DNA of 35,910 nucleotides. Source: Glaciecola sp964418575. Lineage in GTDB: Bacteria > Pseudomonadota > Gammaproteobacteria > Enterobacterales > Alteromonadaceae. How positions within the stretch are numbered: the first letter of the stretch is position 1; every line of letters begins with the position of its first letter. The notes beneath the pieces were generated by a model. The model saw nothing but the letters and a program-made list of their open reading frames with translations. It had not been told where the DNA came from and did not search any database. Positions 1-8,931 of this stretch are shown one piece after another. The DNA lies in NCBI GenBank assembly GCA_964418575.1, contig CAYQMI010000023.1:1-35910 (forward strand). The letters run 5' to 3'. Position numbers and translations under genes: made by a program.

Positions 1-76
1 AATGAGCAGCTAGAGCTTTCTCTTTAGTACTCATTTGATCAATGCTATCCATAAGGTTTTTAAGAGCTTTCGACAT
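1..76 (-). CDS. Partial small protein, possible addiction-module antitoxin (N-terminus only)
   Basis: A minus-strand reading frame starts with ATG at 76 and runs off the left edge after 25 codons. A GGGGAT Shine-Dalgarno-like stretch lies about 8 nt upstream of the ATG. The visible residues include MSTKEKALAAH near the end. This resembles the N-terminal part of short addiction-module antitoxins, which carry a P/T-x-E-[RK]-x-x-L-A pattern before an LIxSL(D/E) stretch; that second stretch is outside the window. The start is well supported. The family call is a resemblance only, since no toxin partner is visible. Confidence 0.4.
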   Translation of the reverse strand, partial: MSKALKNLMDSIDQMSTKEKALAAH

Positions 77-119
77 AACACTATCCCCAAAAATTTTACT
101 GTAATTAGTTTAGCAGTTT

Positions 120-340
120 ATAGAATCAAGCGTCATAAATTTACACACATAGCAATCAACGCTTTAGTATTCCTTTGCCGTAACGGCAAAAGAATCATTT
201 GTTGAACTTAGCCCCGCAGATGGTGGGGTGAGGATATTGGCAAGACTTATGTGAATTAGTCTCGACTTATGCTGTTAACACCAAGCGACTTTGTCGTATC
301 TTGGTAATCACACCAATCTAATTCCTTGTGTTCAGTTTAT
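120..340. repeat. Cluster of three hairpins in the intergenic region, possible dispersed structured element
   Basis: This is the non-coding stretch between cmoM and the partial gene at the left edge. Three stem-loops are visible. At 169-195 a 12-bp stem with one mismatch has its arms around a TAA loop. At 212-228 there is a CCCCGC/GTGGGG stem with one wobble pair. At 280-305 ACCAAG pairs with CTTGGT, with CGAC-TTT-GTCG nested inside. A direct repeat GACTTATG occurs at 244-251 and 264-271. It could be a cmoM terminator region, a small RNA, or a copy of a genome-wide intergenic repeat; the sequence alone does not decide. Confidence 0.45.
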
Positions 341-357
341 AGATATGCTCGCCGTCC

Positions 358-1110
358 TTAAGCTATTTTCCTTACTTTGATGTAAAAGTATTTTCCTAAC
401 CATTTAAAGGGCTCATCTCCCCCATGTGCTTTTTCCAAAGCCAAAATATCGTCGAACTTAGAAGACTGCATACTAATGTCGCGCATGTAATCATGGAAAC
501 ACCGTATACCCGCACTCATTTCAACGCGCACGCCTGCAATATTCTCTAAAAATTCGAAAATAAGCCGTGGCGGCTGAGGATTATTGGGGTTGAGGCGCAC
601 CACATTGCGTACTTTCATACCCTTTGCAATATAGTCAAAATTTCCGTAAATCGCGTTATTGAACAGCATGGCATCTTTATTAAAAAAACTTAGGCTAAGC
701 ACACCGTTCGGGTTCAGATGTTCCAGCAAATGCAAAATTGCCGCTTGTGGGTCGTCTAGCCACTCCAAAACAGCATGACAAAGAATTAAGTCATAAGGCT
801 TATCAACACTAGAAATGCCGTCACAAATAAAACCTGTCGAAGTGAAGCGCTCGAGCCTTGTTTTAGCAATGTCCAAAGCCTCTTGGGATACATCTAAGAT
901 ATCAACTTTGTGCCCTTGTTCAGCAAACACCTCGGCCATCATACCAGTACCACCGCCAGCATCTAATATCGATAAGTTGTGCGAAGTGTGTATTTCATCC
1001 TGCAAATAGTGCTTAAGCAGTAAGTGACGCAACTTGCCCTTGCTTGTGCCATAGATATTTTGATCAAATTTATTTGCAATACCGTCGAAACTGCCTGTTT
1101 TGTTTTTCAT
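358..1110 (-). CDS. cmoM: tRNA 5-carboxymethoxyuridine methyltransferase CmoM
   Basis: This is a 250-residue class I SAM-dependent methyltransferase of the CmoM (formerly SmtA) family, close to the usual length of about 260. By family knowledge it methylates cmo5U34 to mcmo5U in the wobble position of tRNAs in the cytoplasm. Seen in the sequence are the N-terminal FDGIANKFDQNIYGT stretch (close to FDDIAEKFSRNIYGT of the E. coli protein), the SAM motif LDAGGGTG near residues 49-56, and LCHAVLEWL near 110-118. The start is ATG at 1110. It lies 15 nt downstream of the Nif3-type gene, so the two are probably cotranscribed. High confidence. Confidence 0.93.
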   Translation of the reverse strand: MKNKTGSFDGIANKFDQNIYGTSKGKLRHLLLKHYLQDEIHTSHNLSILDAGGGTGMMAEVFAEQGHKVDILDVSQEALDIAKTRLERFTSTGFICDGISSVDKPYDLILCHAVLEWLDDPQAAILHLLEHLNPNGVLSLSFFNKDAMLFNNAIYGNFDYIAKGMKVRNVVRLNPNNPQPPRLIFEFLENIAGVRVEMSAGIRCFHDYMRDISMQSSKFDDILALEKAHGGDEPFKWLGKYFYIKVRKIA

Positions 1111-1125
1111 TACCGATTTATTGCC

Positions 1126-1890
1126 CTAAGCAGGGTTATCAATATCTACAAAAGTCACTTTTAGCTTGTACTCTGTAGCTAAATATTCGCCAAGCGATTT
1201 TACACCATAACGCTCGGTAGCATGATGCCCGGCTGCATAAAAGTCGATATTAAGTTCTCGCGAGGAATGTGTGGTCTGCTCAGATATTTCACCAGATATA
1301 AATGCATCAATTTTATTATCTTGACTAGCTGCTGCCACTTGTTCGATAAACCCCTGCCCACCGCCTGTGCACCACGCAAGTTGTTGAATACTATTGCGAT
1401 TGCTGACAGCAACAATTTCGCGCCCTAAGCAGCTCTTTAAATGAGTTTGAAACTCATCGGAAGTTATTGCTTTATTCAGTTCGCCTTGCATCACAATACC
1501 ACTTGGTAGGATGTCTTGTAGCGCCTTGATATCGCTTAAACCTAATAGTTTTCCGAGCTGTGCATTATTTCCGTGCACTGGGTGAACATCTAAGGGAAGA
1601 TGATAGGCAAATAGATTAATGTCATTCTTTAGTAAGGCAGCAATACGGCGTTTTTTAATGCCTACAATGGAATAATCCTCGTTTTTCCAGAAGTATCCGT
1701 GATGCACTAATATAGCATCAGCCTTTAGCTCTATCGCTTTATCAATAAGAGCTTGGCTGGCGGTTACGCCTGTTACGATGTGCTGTATTTCATCACGCCC
1801 TTCAACTTGTAAACCGTTTGGGCAGTAGTCTTTGATTAAATGCGGTTGCAGTATGTCATTAAGCGCGCCTAAAAGCTGATTACGAAGCAA
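1126..1890 (-). CDS. Nif3-like dinuclear metal center protein (YbgI family)
   Basis: This 254-residue protein belongs to the Nif3/YbgI family (GTP cyclohydrolase 1 type 2-like), whose members bind two metal ions and form ring-shaped hexamers. The biochemical role is not firmly established. Typical features are PNGLQVEG near residue 24, GVTASQALID near 40, the metal-binding HHG (ILVHHGYFW near 60-68), and a C-terminal HHATERYG block that supplies further ligands. The start is probably TTG at 1890, because AAGGA sits 7-8 nt upstream and no in-frame ATG fits. It leads a two-gene operon with cmoM and is divergent from the gene at 1990. Confidence 0.9.
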   Translation of the reverse strand: MLRNQLLGALNDILQPHLIKDYCPNGLQVEGRDEIQHIVTGVTASQALIDKAIELKADAILVHHGYFWKNEDYSIVGIKKRRIAALLKNDINLFAYHLPLDVHPVHGNNAQLGKLLGLSDIKALQDILPSGIVMQGELNKAITSDEFQTHLKSCLGREIVAVSNRNSIQQLAWCTGGGQGFIEQVAAASQDNKIDAFISGEISEQTTHSSRELNIDFYAAGHHATERYGVKSLGEYLATEYKLKVTFVDIDNPA

Positions 1891-1989
1891 TTTAGCATCC
1901 TTTTGTTAAGAAATTAGACTTTTACGTAAGTTTATGTATAAACTTAGAAATATTAACATTATTAAAACAATAAAGGTGTATTTTACTCA
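1891..1989. promoter_or_regulatory. Divergent promoter region, nif3-cmoM versus H1-like gene
   Basis: A 99-nt AT-rich stretch separates two divergent start codons and must hold both promoters. It contains the perfect palindrome TTACGTAA near its left end and the plus-strand Shine-Dalgarno AAAGGTG at about 1971-1977. I could not assign -35/-10 pairs with confidence. Confidence 0.4.
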
Positions 1990-2370
1990 ATGAGCAAACT
2001 AGATAAAGATAGCGTAATCGAAAAGTTTACGAAGGCTTATGAAGCTGCAAATGGCAAAGCACCCACAATAGAAGCTAAAGGTGGTTGGTACAGCGTTGAT
2101 GGCGGTAAAAACGTGCGTTTGGCGCAGCTAGACGAAATGGCTGGCGAATTGGGTGGTAAATCGGCTAAAACTCCTGCTAAGGCCAAAGCAGCCAGCAAAG
2201 AAAAAGCACCAGCGGCTGAAAAGAAAGCTGCAAAGCCTGCTAAAAAAGAAGCAGCCCCTAAAAAGCCTGCAGCAAAAAAACCAGCAAAATCTAAAGGTAG
2301 TTTTTCTGTTAAGGATTTCTACACAAAACAGATTCAAGAAGCTAACCCAGGTAGCAAAGCGCCTCGATAG
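1990..2370 (+). CDS. Lys/Ala/Pro-rich small basic protein, histone-H1-like tail
   Basis: This 126-residue protein is of unrecognised family. Residues 1-55 form a small domain with a GGWYSVDGGKNVRL segment. Residues 56-105 are a low-complexity tail of Lys, Ala and Pro built from repeats such as KKPAAKKPA, resembling histone H1 and bacterial H1-like proteins. Residues 106-126 (FSVKDFYTKQIQEA) look folded again. The composition suggests nucleic-acid or other polyanion binding; that is inference. No signal peptide or membrane segment is seen. The gene is monocistronic: the divergent neighbour lies upstream and a terminator follows 45 nt after the stop. Confidence 0.8.
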   Translation: MSKLDKDSVIEKFTKAYEAANGKAPTIEAKGGWYSVDGGKNVRLAQLDEMAGELGGKSAKTPAKAKAASKEKAPAAEKKAAKPAKKEAAPKKPAAKKPAKSKGSFSVKDFYTKQIQEANPGSKAPR

Positions 2371-2414
2371 CTATTAGGTTTTAAGCGGCTTCTTGCTTAA
2401 TAAACCGTAGATAT

Positions 2415-2443
2415 AAAAAAACAGCACTGGGTGCTGTTTTTTT
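2415..2443 (+). terminator. Rho-independent terminator of the H1-like gene
   Basis: The stem CAGCAC/GTGCTG (2422-2427 with 2431-2436) has a TGG loop, is preceded by seven A and followed by seven T. The A and T tracts extend the stem to 13 bp. It lies 45 nt after the stop at 2370 and could also serve sohB on the other strand. Confidence 0.85.
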
Positions 2444-2484
2444 GTGCTTGAGCATTATATGTTTAGGTTTTTACAAAAGAGCGC

Positions 2485-3504
2485 CTACATCCAAGGACTT
2501 TTAGCATAAGTCATTAGCTTATTAAGGGTACTTTCAACGCCTTCTGATGCAGCAATTCCAAGCTTCTGCGCTAAGGTTTTCTTGGTCGCATATTTCAAAC
2601 GATACAGCTTATAACTCTCATTGGCTTGCAGCAGAAAATCATCAGAGGTTTGTATTTTATCGACTAACTTTAATTCAAGCGCTTTTTGCCCTAACCAGTA
2701 TTCGCCTGTCGACACTTTTGCGATATCCAGATCTGGTCTGTGCTTTGACACGAAGTCTTTAAACATACCATGCACTTCGTTTAGTTCATTTTTAAATTTC
2801 TCACGCCCTTCTTCGGTGTTTTCACCAAAAACAGTAAGCGTTCGTTTGAACTCACCTGATGTGTGCATTTCAAAATCAACATCGTTCTTTTTCAATACTT
2901 TGTTGAAGTTAGGAAGTTGCGCAACTACGCCGATAGAGCCAATGATGGCAAAGGGAGCGCTAATAATGGTATCGGCAACACAGGCCATCATATAGCCACC
3001 GCTCGCAGCAACCTTATCTACGCTGATTGTTAATTTTAAGCCTTTGTCTTTTATTCTTTGCAATTGAGAAGCCGCTAGGCCATAGCCGTGAACTACACCA
3101 CCGCCGCTCTCTACATTGACTAGCACTTCATCACCTTCTTGAGCAACGCATAATACCGCGGTAATCTCCTTGCGCAGGCTATCAACTTCTTTCGCCATCG
3201 GGCCGCCTTCAAAATTGATGACGAAAAGGTTTGGCTTTTTATCCTGTTCTTTGTCTTTCTTCTTCTTTTTATCTTTCTTTTCGGCCTTTTGTTTTTCTTT
3301 TAGAGCATCTTTGTCGAGTAATACCGACTCAGCCTGACGTTTTAAGTCATCAAAAACTTCGGAGACTGAATCAAACTCCAAATTACCCGGACGTTGCTTC
3401 TGACGACTCGCCATTGCAACAACAAAGCCGACAACGACTAATATAGCAACGACCAAGGTAAATGCTTTGGCTAAAAATAGCCCATATTCGAATAAAAACT
3501 CCAA
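2485..3504 (-). CDS. sohB: SohB, S49-family inner-membrane peptidase
   Basis: This is a membrane-anchored signal-peptide-peptidase-like serine protease (family S49), 339 residues against about 349 in E. coli. One N-terminal membrane segment covers about residues 10-32. A strongly charged Lys-rich linker lies at about 66-90. The catalytic dyad is visible as Ser168 (KVAASGGYM) and Lys220 (SGEFKRTL). I place the start at TTG 3504 rather than the in-frame TTG 3516, because the resulting MEFLFEYGLFLAK matches the E. coli N-terminus MELLSEYGLFLAK and GGAG sits 6 nt upstream. Monocistronic; convergent with the H1-like gene. Confidence 0.92.
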   Translation of the reverse strand: MEFLFEYGLFLAKAFTLVVAILVVVGFVVAMASRQKQRPGNLEFDSVSEVFDDLKRQAESVLLDKDALKEKQKAEKKDKKKKKDKEQDKKPNLFVINFEGGPMAKEVDSLRKEITAVLCVAQEGDEVLVNVESGGGVVHGYGLAASQLQRIKDKGLKLTISVDKVAASGGYMMACVADTIISAPFAIIGSIGVVAQLPNFNKVLKKNDVDFEMHTSGEFKRTLTVFGENTEEGREKFKNELNEVHGMFKDFVSKHRPDLDIAKVSTGEYWLGQKALELKLVDKIQTSDDFLLQANESYKLYRLKYATKKTLAQKLGIAASEGVESTLNKLMTYAKSPWM

Positions 3505-3570
3505 GAAACGCTCCAAAAATATTGTTATCTAATTTTTATACTGTAGCTTTATATAGGGATAAATAGAAAA

Positions 3571-3598
3571 AGAAAAAGGACAAAAATGTCCTTTTTCT
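3571..3598 (-). terminator. Terminator downstream of the acylase gene
   Basis: A perfect 12-bp inverted repeat (3571-3582 with 3587-3598) encloses an AAAA loop. Read on the minus strand it is followed by a T-rich run. It lies 41 nt beyond the acylase stop at 3639 and separates that gene from sohB. Confidence 0.8.
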
Positions 3599-3638
3599 AA
3601 TTTAACGTTAATTAATTTCTATATTTGCGCAAAGAGCC

Positions 3639-6158
3639 TTACTGAGCACTCGTGCTTATAGAAATTTCTTCCACCAGTGCGTCTGCAATTTCGCTTTCAG
3701 TGAAACTCAGAGGACGAAGTGTTGGTTGCTCAGAATAAAGCGCAGTTTGATCGTCAAAGTTATCTGATACCGTCGAGTTAGACTGAGAATACGACAGCAA
3801 GCCTCTTCCTACTGGACCATCGTCGGTAAAGTTAACAACCATCATCCAACTTGAACCATAGGTAATATGATACCCTTTTGCATCTGCACTTAAACGGGTG
3901 CTTGAATCAATCGTTGGATACGTGTGACGTGGAAGTTCTGTACCATTGTTGCCAGTGCGAACGTCAAACACGTTAAAGCCGCCCTCAACGTTATGCGCAC
4001 CGCCCCATGGGAATCGCTCTCCAGTCGGTTGTCCATCAATGGTGCTTTTCTCCACAAACTGCACCTCACCAAGTGTTGCATCTAGCTCAATACCCGCTTG
4101 ATTTATTTTATCAACAGCAACTGCAAGCTGTTGTAAAGTAATATCATTGTCAACAAGGCCACTGGGCGTGGTGACGGGTTGCGAAACATCGAAAGGTACT
4201 ACCCACTGCGGATTGCGGTTAAATTGAAACGCAAACTCTCTAAATACATGAGCGCCAGAACTAGATAAGTTCATAGTGCCATCCCAACCAGCTAAGGCAT
4301 CGCATGCAGGTGCAATATTTACCGCTGTGCCATTTACATCCACTGGCGTCTCGCGATTGCTCTGACACACCTGAAGCAGTTCTGGAAGCACTGCATCCGC
4401 TAAATAGCTTCGATTGTTTAAGAGCGCTTCTTCTACTTCCGCCGGCGAAAATTTACCATCAGAACCTGCAGCTTCTTGCAATAGCACATGTGCCAAACGA
4501 GAACGTAAGCTCTGCTGATTTCCCACCTGACCATAAAGCGGAGACACATCAGTGATTGGTGACTCCAAATTAGTTAGCCAAAAGCTATCATTGGAGTTTT
4601 GCACATAATCGGTGCCCTCGTAAATAGGCGCTTGTTCGTATGGAACAGGCCCATTAAAATCAAACACAGAAGCAAAACCTGGCAACACTGTAAAGCCTGC
4701 TGCTTCACGTATTCCAGCTAAAAGCGGGTTATTTATCAACTCACTAATTGCGGTAGACGTCAAATTAGGCACGGTTGAGTCATCAATATAGAATACTTCC
4801 CCTTCCTTAGACGCTGCCATGGTGTTGTTGAATATCACACCGTCGTAGTCCACAAAGGCTTGTTTAAACTCTTCCATACTCGATGATAGGTTCATTGCAA
4901 GCCAGTGATCAACAATGTCAAAGTTAGGTAAATTAGCATCCTTGATTGCAAATGCATTGCCGCCTGGGCCCCATTCAAAGTTGCCCGGTATAGACACCAT
5001 TGGACCATAGTTAGTCTTGTAACTGTCTTTTTCTAACATGATGGTTTGGCCAGGCGCAACAGCCACTTCGATTGTGTGGGTTTCTTTAAAGATTGTACGT
5101 GAGGCACCATCTACTGTGTGTGTAAGGTTACTCGCGTCGTCGGCATCTAAAGTAAGTTGATACATCACAAAGTGCTCGGCAGTTGAAAACGTATGCGTCC
5201 AAGCCATGTTGTCGTTATAACCGATGTTGACAACACCTGGTATACCCATTAACGAGCCACCAATCACGTTTAAAAACCCGGGAATAGTGGTTTGAAATTG
5301 CCAAAAACGAAGGTTGCCCGTATGCGGGAAGTGCGGGTTACCAAGCACCATGCCCTTACCGTTTTCGGTCATGTCGGAGCCCAGTCCCCAGCCGTTAGAG
5401 CCCATTTCTTGCGGGTTGGTCTCAGGCATTTTGATTACTGGCGACATATTCATCTGCGTTGGCGATGCACTCACCATACGCGGCAAGGGATCAACCCCCG
5501 GAGGAGCTGCTATAAACATTGCACCTAAGAAGTTTGCATTGCCCGGTAACAAGGCTACGCCTAGCGCATAGGTCAATAAATCAATCTCATCAATAGGCTG
5601 TATCCAAGGTTGATTTGCACACTGTGGATCAATATTCGCAATACCTGTATCAGAAAGATATTGGTTGTAACCTTGAACATAACCTTGGTACAGGGCTCGT
5701 GAATTGGCTGTCATCTGTGGGAAGCCAGCTTCCGCCTGCTCACGAATTCCTACCGTAAGATAACCAAAGTCATTTATTAGATGTTCTGAGTCACCTGAGC
5801 CTGGCACTCTATCAGGGCCTAAATATTTGGACCGTTCTGAATTGAACTTTACGATTTGGTCTGCAAGCACACACATGTTGTCTCTTGCAAAAGCATAGCC
5901 CACGCCGTACGCCATACTTTCAAGGTTGTCTGCTTTCACATGAGGAACGCCAAACTCAGTCCAGCGAATGTCTGCTTCAAGTATTCCATCAGGGTCAAAA
6001 TTGGGTACTTGCGCCTGTGGCGGCATAGGTGGCATTACCGGTGGCGGCTGCGTTGGCTCCACGGCAAAATCTTTGCCATCGCCACAGGCCATGAGCGTTA
6101 AGGCTATGGCACAAATCGAAAAGGGTTTTATTAACTTAGCGGTAGGATTTAATTTCAT
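3639..6158 (-). CDS. Penicillin acylase family Ntn-hydrolase, lipoprotein
   Basis: This is an 839-residue member of the penicillin acylase (S45) family, whose Ntn hydrolases cleave amide bonds (beta-lactams, N-acyl homoserine lactones, other acyl amides) after self-processing. The N-terminus is a lipoprotein signal, LMAC with Cys25, followed by a Pro-rich linker at about 36-52. The expected alpha-chain segment WTEFGVPHVKA starts at 66. The new N-terminal nucleophile after processing would be Ser254 in GSNGWGLGS, the usual GSN-x-W signature. The substrate cannot be read from the sequence: it may be an AHL acylase, an antibiotic acylase or another amidase. It is transcribed alone, with hairpins on both sides. 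Confidence 0.88.
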   Translation of the reverse strand: MKLNPTAKLIKPFSICAIALTLMACGDGKDFAVEPTQPPPVMPPMPPQAQVPNFDPDGILEADIRWTEFGVPHVKADNLESMAYGVGYAFARDNMCVLADQIVKFNSERSKYLGPDRVPGSGDSEHLINDFGYLTVGIREQAEAGFPQMTANSRALYQGYVQGYNQYLSDTGIANIDPQCANQPWIQPIDEIDLLTYALGVALLPGNANFLGAMFIAAPPGVDPLPRMVSASPTQMNMSPVIKMPETNPQEMGSNGWGLGSDMTENGKGMVLGNPHFPHTGNLRFWQFQTTIPGFLNVIGGSLMGIPGVVNIGYNDNMAWTHTFSTAEHFVMYQLTLDADDASNLTHTVDGASRTIFKETHTIEVAVAPGQTIMLEKDSYKTNYGPMVSIPGNFEWGPGGNAFAIKDANLPNFDIVDHWLAMNLSSSMEEFKQAFVDYDGVIFNNTMAASKEGEVFYIDDSTVPNLTSTAISELINNPLLAGIREAAGFTVLPGFASVFDFNGPVPYEQAPIYEGTDYVQNSNDSFWLTNLESPITDVSPLYGQVGNQQSLRSRLAHVLLQEAAGSDGKFSPAEVEEALLNNRSYLADAVLPELLQVCQSNRETPVDVNGTAVNIAPACDALAGWDGTMNLSSSGAHVFREFAFQFNRNPQWVVPFDVSQPVTTPSGLVDNDITLQQLAVAVDKINQAGIELDATLGEVQFVEKSTIDGQPTGERFPWGGAHNVEGGFNVFDVRTGNNGTELPRHTYPTIDSSTRLSADAKGYHITYGSSWMMVVNFTDDGPVGRGLLSYSQSNSTVSDNFDDQTALYSEQPTLRPLSFTESEIADALVEEISISTSAQ

Positions 6159-6273
6159 TTTTTTGCCTTATTGTTAATCCAGTTTCATGATAAAAGATTT
6201 AGGCTTGGTTTTACACATTTGTAACTATTATTTAATCTTATATTAACTATCTTTGACACAAATAAGAGATAAA

Positions 6274-6300
6274 AAAAACCCGCTTTAACAGCGGGTTTTT
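6274..6300 (-). terminator. Terminator downstream of the VolA-type lipase gene
   Basis: A perfect 11-bp stem, AAAAACCCGCT with AGCGGGTTTTT, encloses a TTAAC loop. Further A residues on the plus strand become the U-tract on the minus strand. It starts 13 nt beyond the stop at 6313. The symmetry allows action in both directions. Confidence 0.88.
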
Positions 6301-6312
6301 AATTATTTGAGT

Positions 6313-8931
6313 TTAGTTAGTAACAATCGAAGGATTGGTTACCTGTATCACTCTGCCACCTGAGCCTAAATAAGTTGCTACTTGGCTCTGCATTTCTGCA
6401 GTGACCGCAGCATTAGGACCTGGGTTAATGCTACTAGCATGTGCGCCAGCTGTGTATTTCACAATGCCGCTTAAAGGATTAGGCGAAGAAACTGTTGAAG
6501 CAACAGTTTCCAAATCCATCAATGTCGCTAGCGGTAACTGACCAGAAAGTGGAATGGTAGTAGACACCGGGATCACTTGGTCTGGTAAATTTTCACCACC
6601 ATCACCCACGACGGTAATCATATGCACATTAGTGTTTTGTCCCAAGGTTTCGAAGAAGTTAATTGGGTCAGACTGATCGCTTACTGATTGTGCAGCAAAC
6701 GCAAATTGAGCAAACACTGCATTAACACCTGCAGCCTGTTCAGCGTTTAACGAAGCTAAAAAGTCGTTGGTTCCTTGAACTAATTGTGCTTCTGTTACGT
6801 CGGTTGTGCCATACACTGCAATCAAATAGTTTTGAAAGTCTTCTGAAGCAGATGACAACAAAAAGCCTTTAATTAAAGGACCAAACGAAGCTGATTCAAG
6901 TAAAAACTGCGCTAAACCACCACCTGGTGATTCTAACGAAACCGCATTTACATTAAATAATGGACTAAATGGCGCTAACTGACCATCAAAGGGTGTATTC
7001 GCAAGTGAAGCGAAATTACCACCAGTAATAGCGCCTAGAGAAACACCCATAAGTGACACATCGCCACCATTTACAGATACTGCACTGTCGCCAGTTGCAT
7101 TGATAAAGGCATTTAAACCTAAACGCATACCGAGCAAATCAGATACCGCCTGACGAGAGTTATCTCTTGCAGTCGGCAAACTAGCTAAGTTAAGAAAAGC
7201 GGTTGCGCTTACGGTGGTTGCGTTGATTTCGTCACCAGGGTTAGTTGGGTCAACATCAAAACCTCGAGTACCATGCAGAGGTTGGTCAATAGCAACCGTT
7301 GCAAAACCAGCCAGCGACAATGCGCCTGATATAGATAGCATATCTTCTTTTTTGGACGTGATACCATGAACAAGCATCACTACTGGCCATCCACCGTCTG
7401 GCATACTAATACTGAAGCCTAAAGCCCCAGCAACCGCAGGATTAGGTATGGTTACCTGCACATCAAGCGTCTCTCTTCCCATGTTGCCACCTTTCATTTG
7501 TGGAACTGGGTTGAATTTTGTCAAGTTGCGGTCTCTATCAAGCTTTTGACCGTTTATACGCAAGTCGCGAAGACCCAGCGCGCTACAAAACTCATCATTT
7601 GGACCTGGCGTTGCAGCATTTACTGCACTACCCGCGCCCGCTAATACAATGCCTGAGTCGCATGCTGCTTCCCAAAATTCAGTCGCAGGAGCGGCTGGAT
7701 TATCAGCGCGTGGAATTGATAGGTAATAAGGCAGGGATACTGAACCTTGATACAAGTTTGCTGCGCATAAAGGACCGGCGCCTTGGCCAAGAATACCTGT
7801 ACCAATTTGCTGTACAACGCCATTTACTTCAGCATCAAATGGCGCAAAACTCTGACCGGTTGCTGCGCTGTAAACACCGCCCGCGGCTGCTAGCAAACCG
7901 TTACAGGTTGTAAGCGCGGTAAAATCGCCACTTGCAAACAATGGAGCAAGTGGAGCTGCTGCTGGGTTTGACAATGCAAGGTCAATCGCCCCTTGAACAG
8001 CTGCATCAGATACGATACCCAATGCTTCCATTACATTACCGCTTGGCGCTGCAGAGTCAACAACAATCGCAGGTAGGGCCTCGCCTGCCGTTGGGTCACC
8101 AGCAGCTGTTCTTTGCGCGAATTCGCTAACGTAAAGTTGCTTAATCGTAGACATTACTGGCGTAATAGACTGCACGGTAAAAGCAGACACATAAGTTAAT
8201 TCATCTCTTGTTAAGCCGGTTGGCTCAAGCGCGTCAATATGGCTATTCACAAGGGCTTGTAAAGAAAGTTGAGATTCAGTGGATAGTGGATTGCTATCAA
8301 TATCCTGCTTCACAAGATCCCATGTGCTAGAACCTTGAATTGATTTACCCGTAGAGTCTTCAAGGGCAGTGGTCATTGTCATCACATAGCCTTGACCGCC
8401 TTTGAACGGGCGCAGTGGAATCACGCTTATTGTGTCGCTGTCGAGCAGCTGAAGCGTATAATCAACACCAAAAGTTAGTTCATCGCCAATCTTACAACCT
8501 GCGCTTGGCACACTTATAACCGCACAGTCTGGGTCGCTTTGGTCTAAGCCCAGTGTTGCTTCAAAAATTCGTATACCACTTGATAAAGTGTTACGCGCAA
8601 TCGACACGCCTGCTGGAGTAACTACGTCAATCGTAAATGGGGTGTTAGTTGACCAACCATCTAACACATTTAATGCGTTTTGTGGGTCACTAAAATCTGA
8701 TGGATCAGCAACCGGAATGTTCAAAGTATAATCAAAGAAACCATCATCGCCTGGCAGCATTAATAAATCGTTAGGGATATTTAAGTCGCCATTTGCTGGG
8801 TCAAACACAATTCGTGACAAAGGTGTTTGTACCTGAGTCTCTTCGCGTATATCTGAGATGGTCTCATCCCCACCACAGCCTGCAAGCCCCAATGCTGCTA
8901 CGATACTTGTGCTTACTAACAGTTTTTTCAT
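6313..8931 (-). CDS. VolA/Pla-1/cef family extracellular lipase, lipoprotein
   Basis: This 872-residue lipoprotein lipase resembles VolA of Vibrio and Pla-1 of Aeromonas. VolA is a surface-exposed lysophospholipase that releases fatty acids from host or environmental lipids for uptake. The lipobox is LAGC with Cys19. The typical family N-terminal segment FDPANGDLNIPNDLL spans 43-57. The alpha/beta-hydrolase core shows the oxyanion strand VVMLVHG (517-523), the nucleophile elbow GVSLG with Ser631 and a late His833 in AGAHASS. The acid is probably Asp779 or Asp786. GGAGAAAGA precedes the ATG at 8931. Monocistronic. The family call is firm; the exact lipid is not. Confidence 0.9.
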   Translation of the reverse strand: MKKLLVSTSIVAALGLAGCGGDETISDIREETQVQTPLSRIVFDPANGDLNIPNDLLMLPGDDGFFDYTLNIPVADPSDFSDPQNALNVLDGWSTNTPFTIDVVTPAGVSIARNTLSSGIRIFEATLGLDQSDPDCAVISVPSAGCKIGDELTFGVDYTLQLLDSDTISVIPLRPFKGGQGYVMTMTTALEDSTGKSIQGSSTWDLVKQDIDSNPLSTESQLSLQALVNSHIDALEPTGLTRDELTYVSAFTVQSITPVMSTIKQLYVSEFAQRTAAGDPTAGEALPAIVVDSAAPSGNVMEALGIVSDAAVQGAIDLALSNPAAAPLAPLFASGDFTALTTCNGLLAAAGGVYSAATGQSFAPFDAEVNGVVQQIGTGILGQGAGPLCAANLYQGSVSLPYYLSIPRADNPAAPATEFWEAACDSGIVLAGAGSAVNAATPGPNDEFCSALGLRDLRINGQKLDRDRNLTKFNPVPQMKGGNMGRETLDVQVTIPNPAVAGALGFSISMPDGGWPVVMLVHGITSKKEDMLSISGALSLAGFATVAIDQPLHGTRGFDVDPTNPGDEINATTVSATAFLNLASLPTARDNSRQAVSDLLGMRLGLNAFINATGDSAVSVNGGDVSLMGVSLGAITGGNFASLANTPFDGQLAPFSPLFNVNAVSLESPGGGLAQFLLESASFGPLIKGFLLSSASEDFQNYLIAVYGTTDVTEAQLVQGTNDFLASLNAEQAAGVNAVFAQFAFAAQSVSDQSDPINFFETLGQNTNVHMITVVGDGGENLPDQVIPVSTTIPLSGQLPLATLMDLETVASTVSSPNPLSGIVKYTAGAHASSINPGPNAAVTAEMQSQVATYLGSGGRVIQVTNPSIVTN

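Noticed and set aside
2128..2377. Alternative open frames over the Lys/Ala-rich tail
   Set aside because: Low-complexity AAA/GCN codons leave all frames open; only the frame from 1990 has a ribosome binding site and structured ends.
7518..7913. Open frame of 131 codons opposite the VolA-type lipase
   Set aside because: Antisense to a well-supported coding region, with no ribosome binding site and no recognisable protein pattern.
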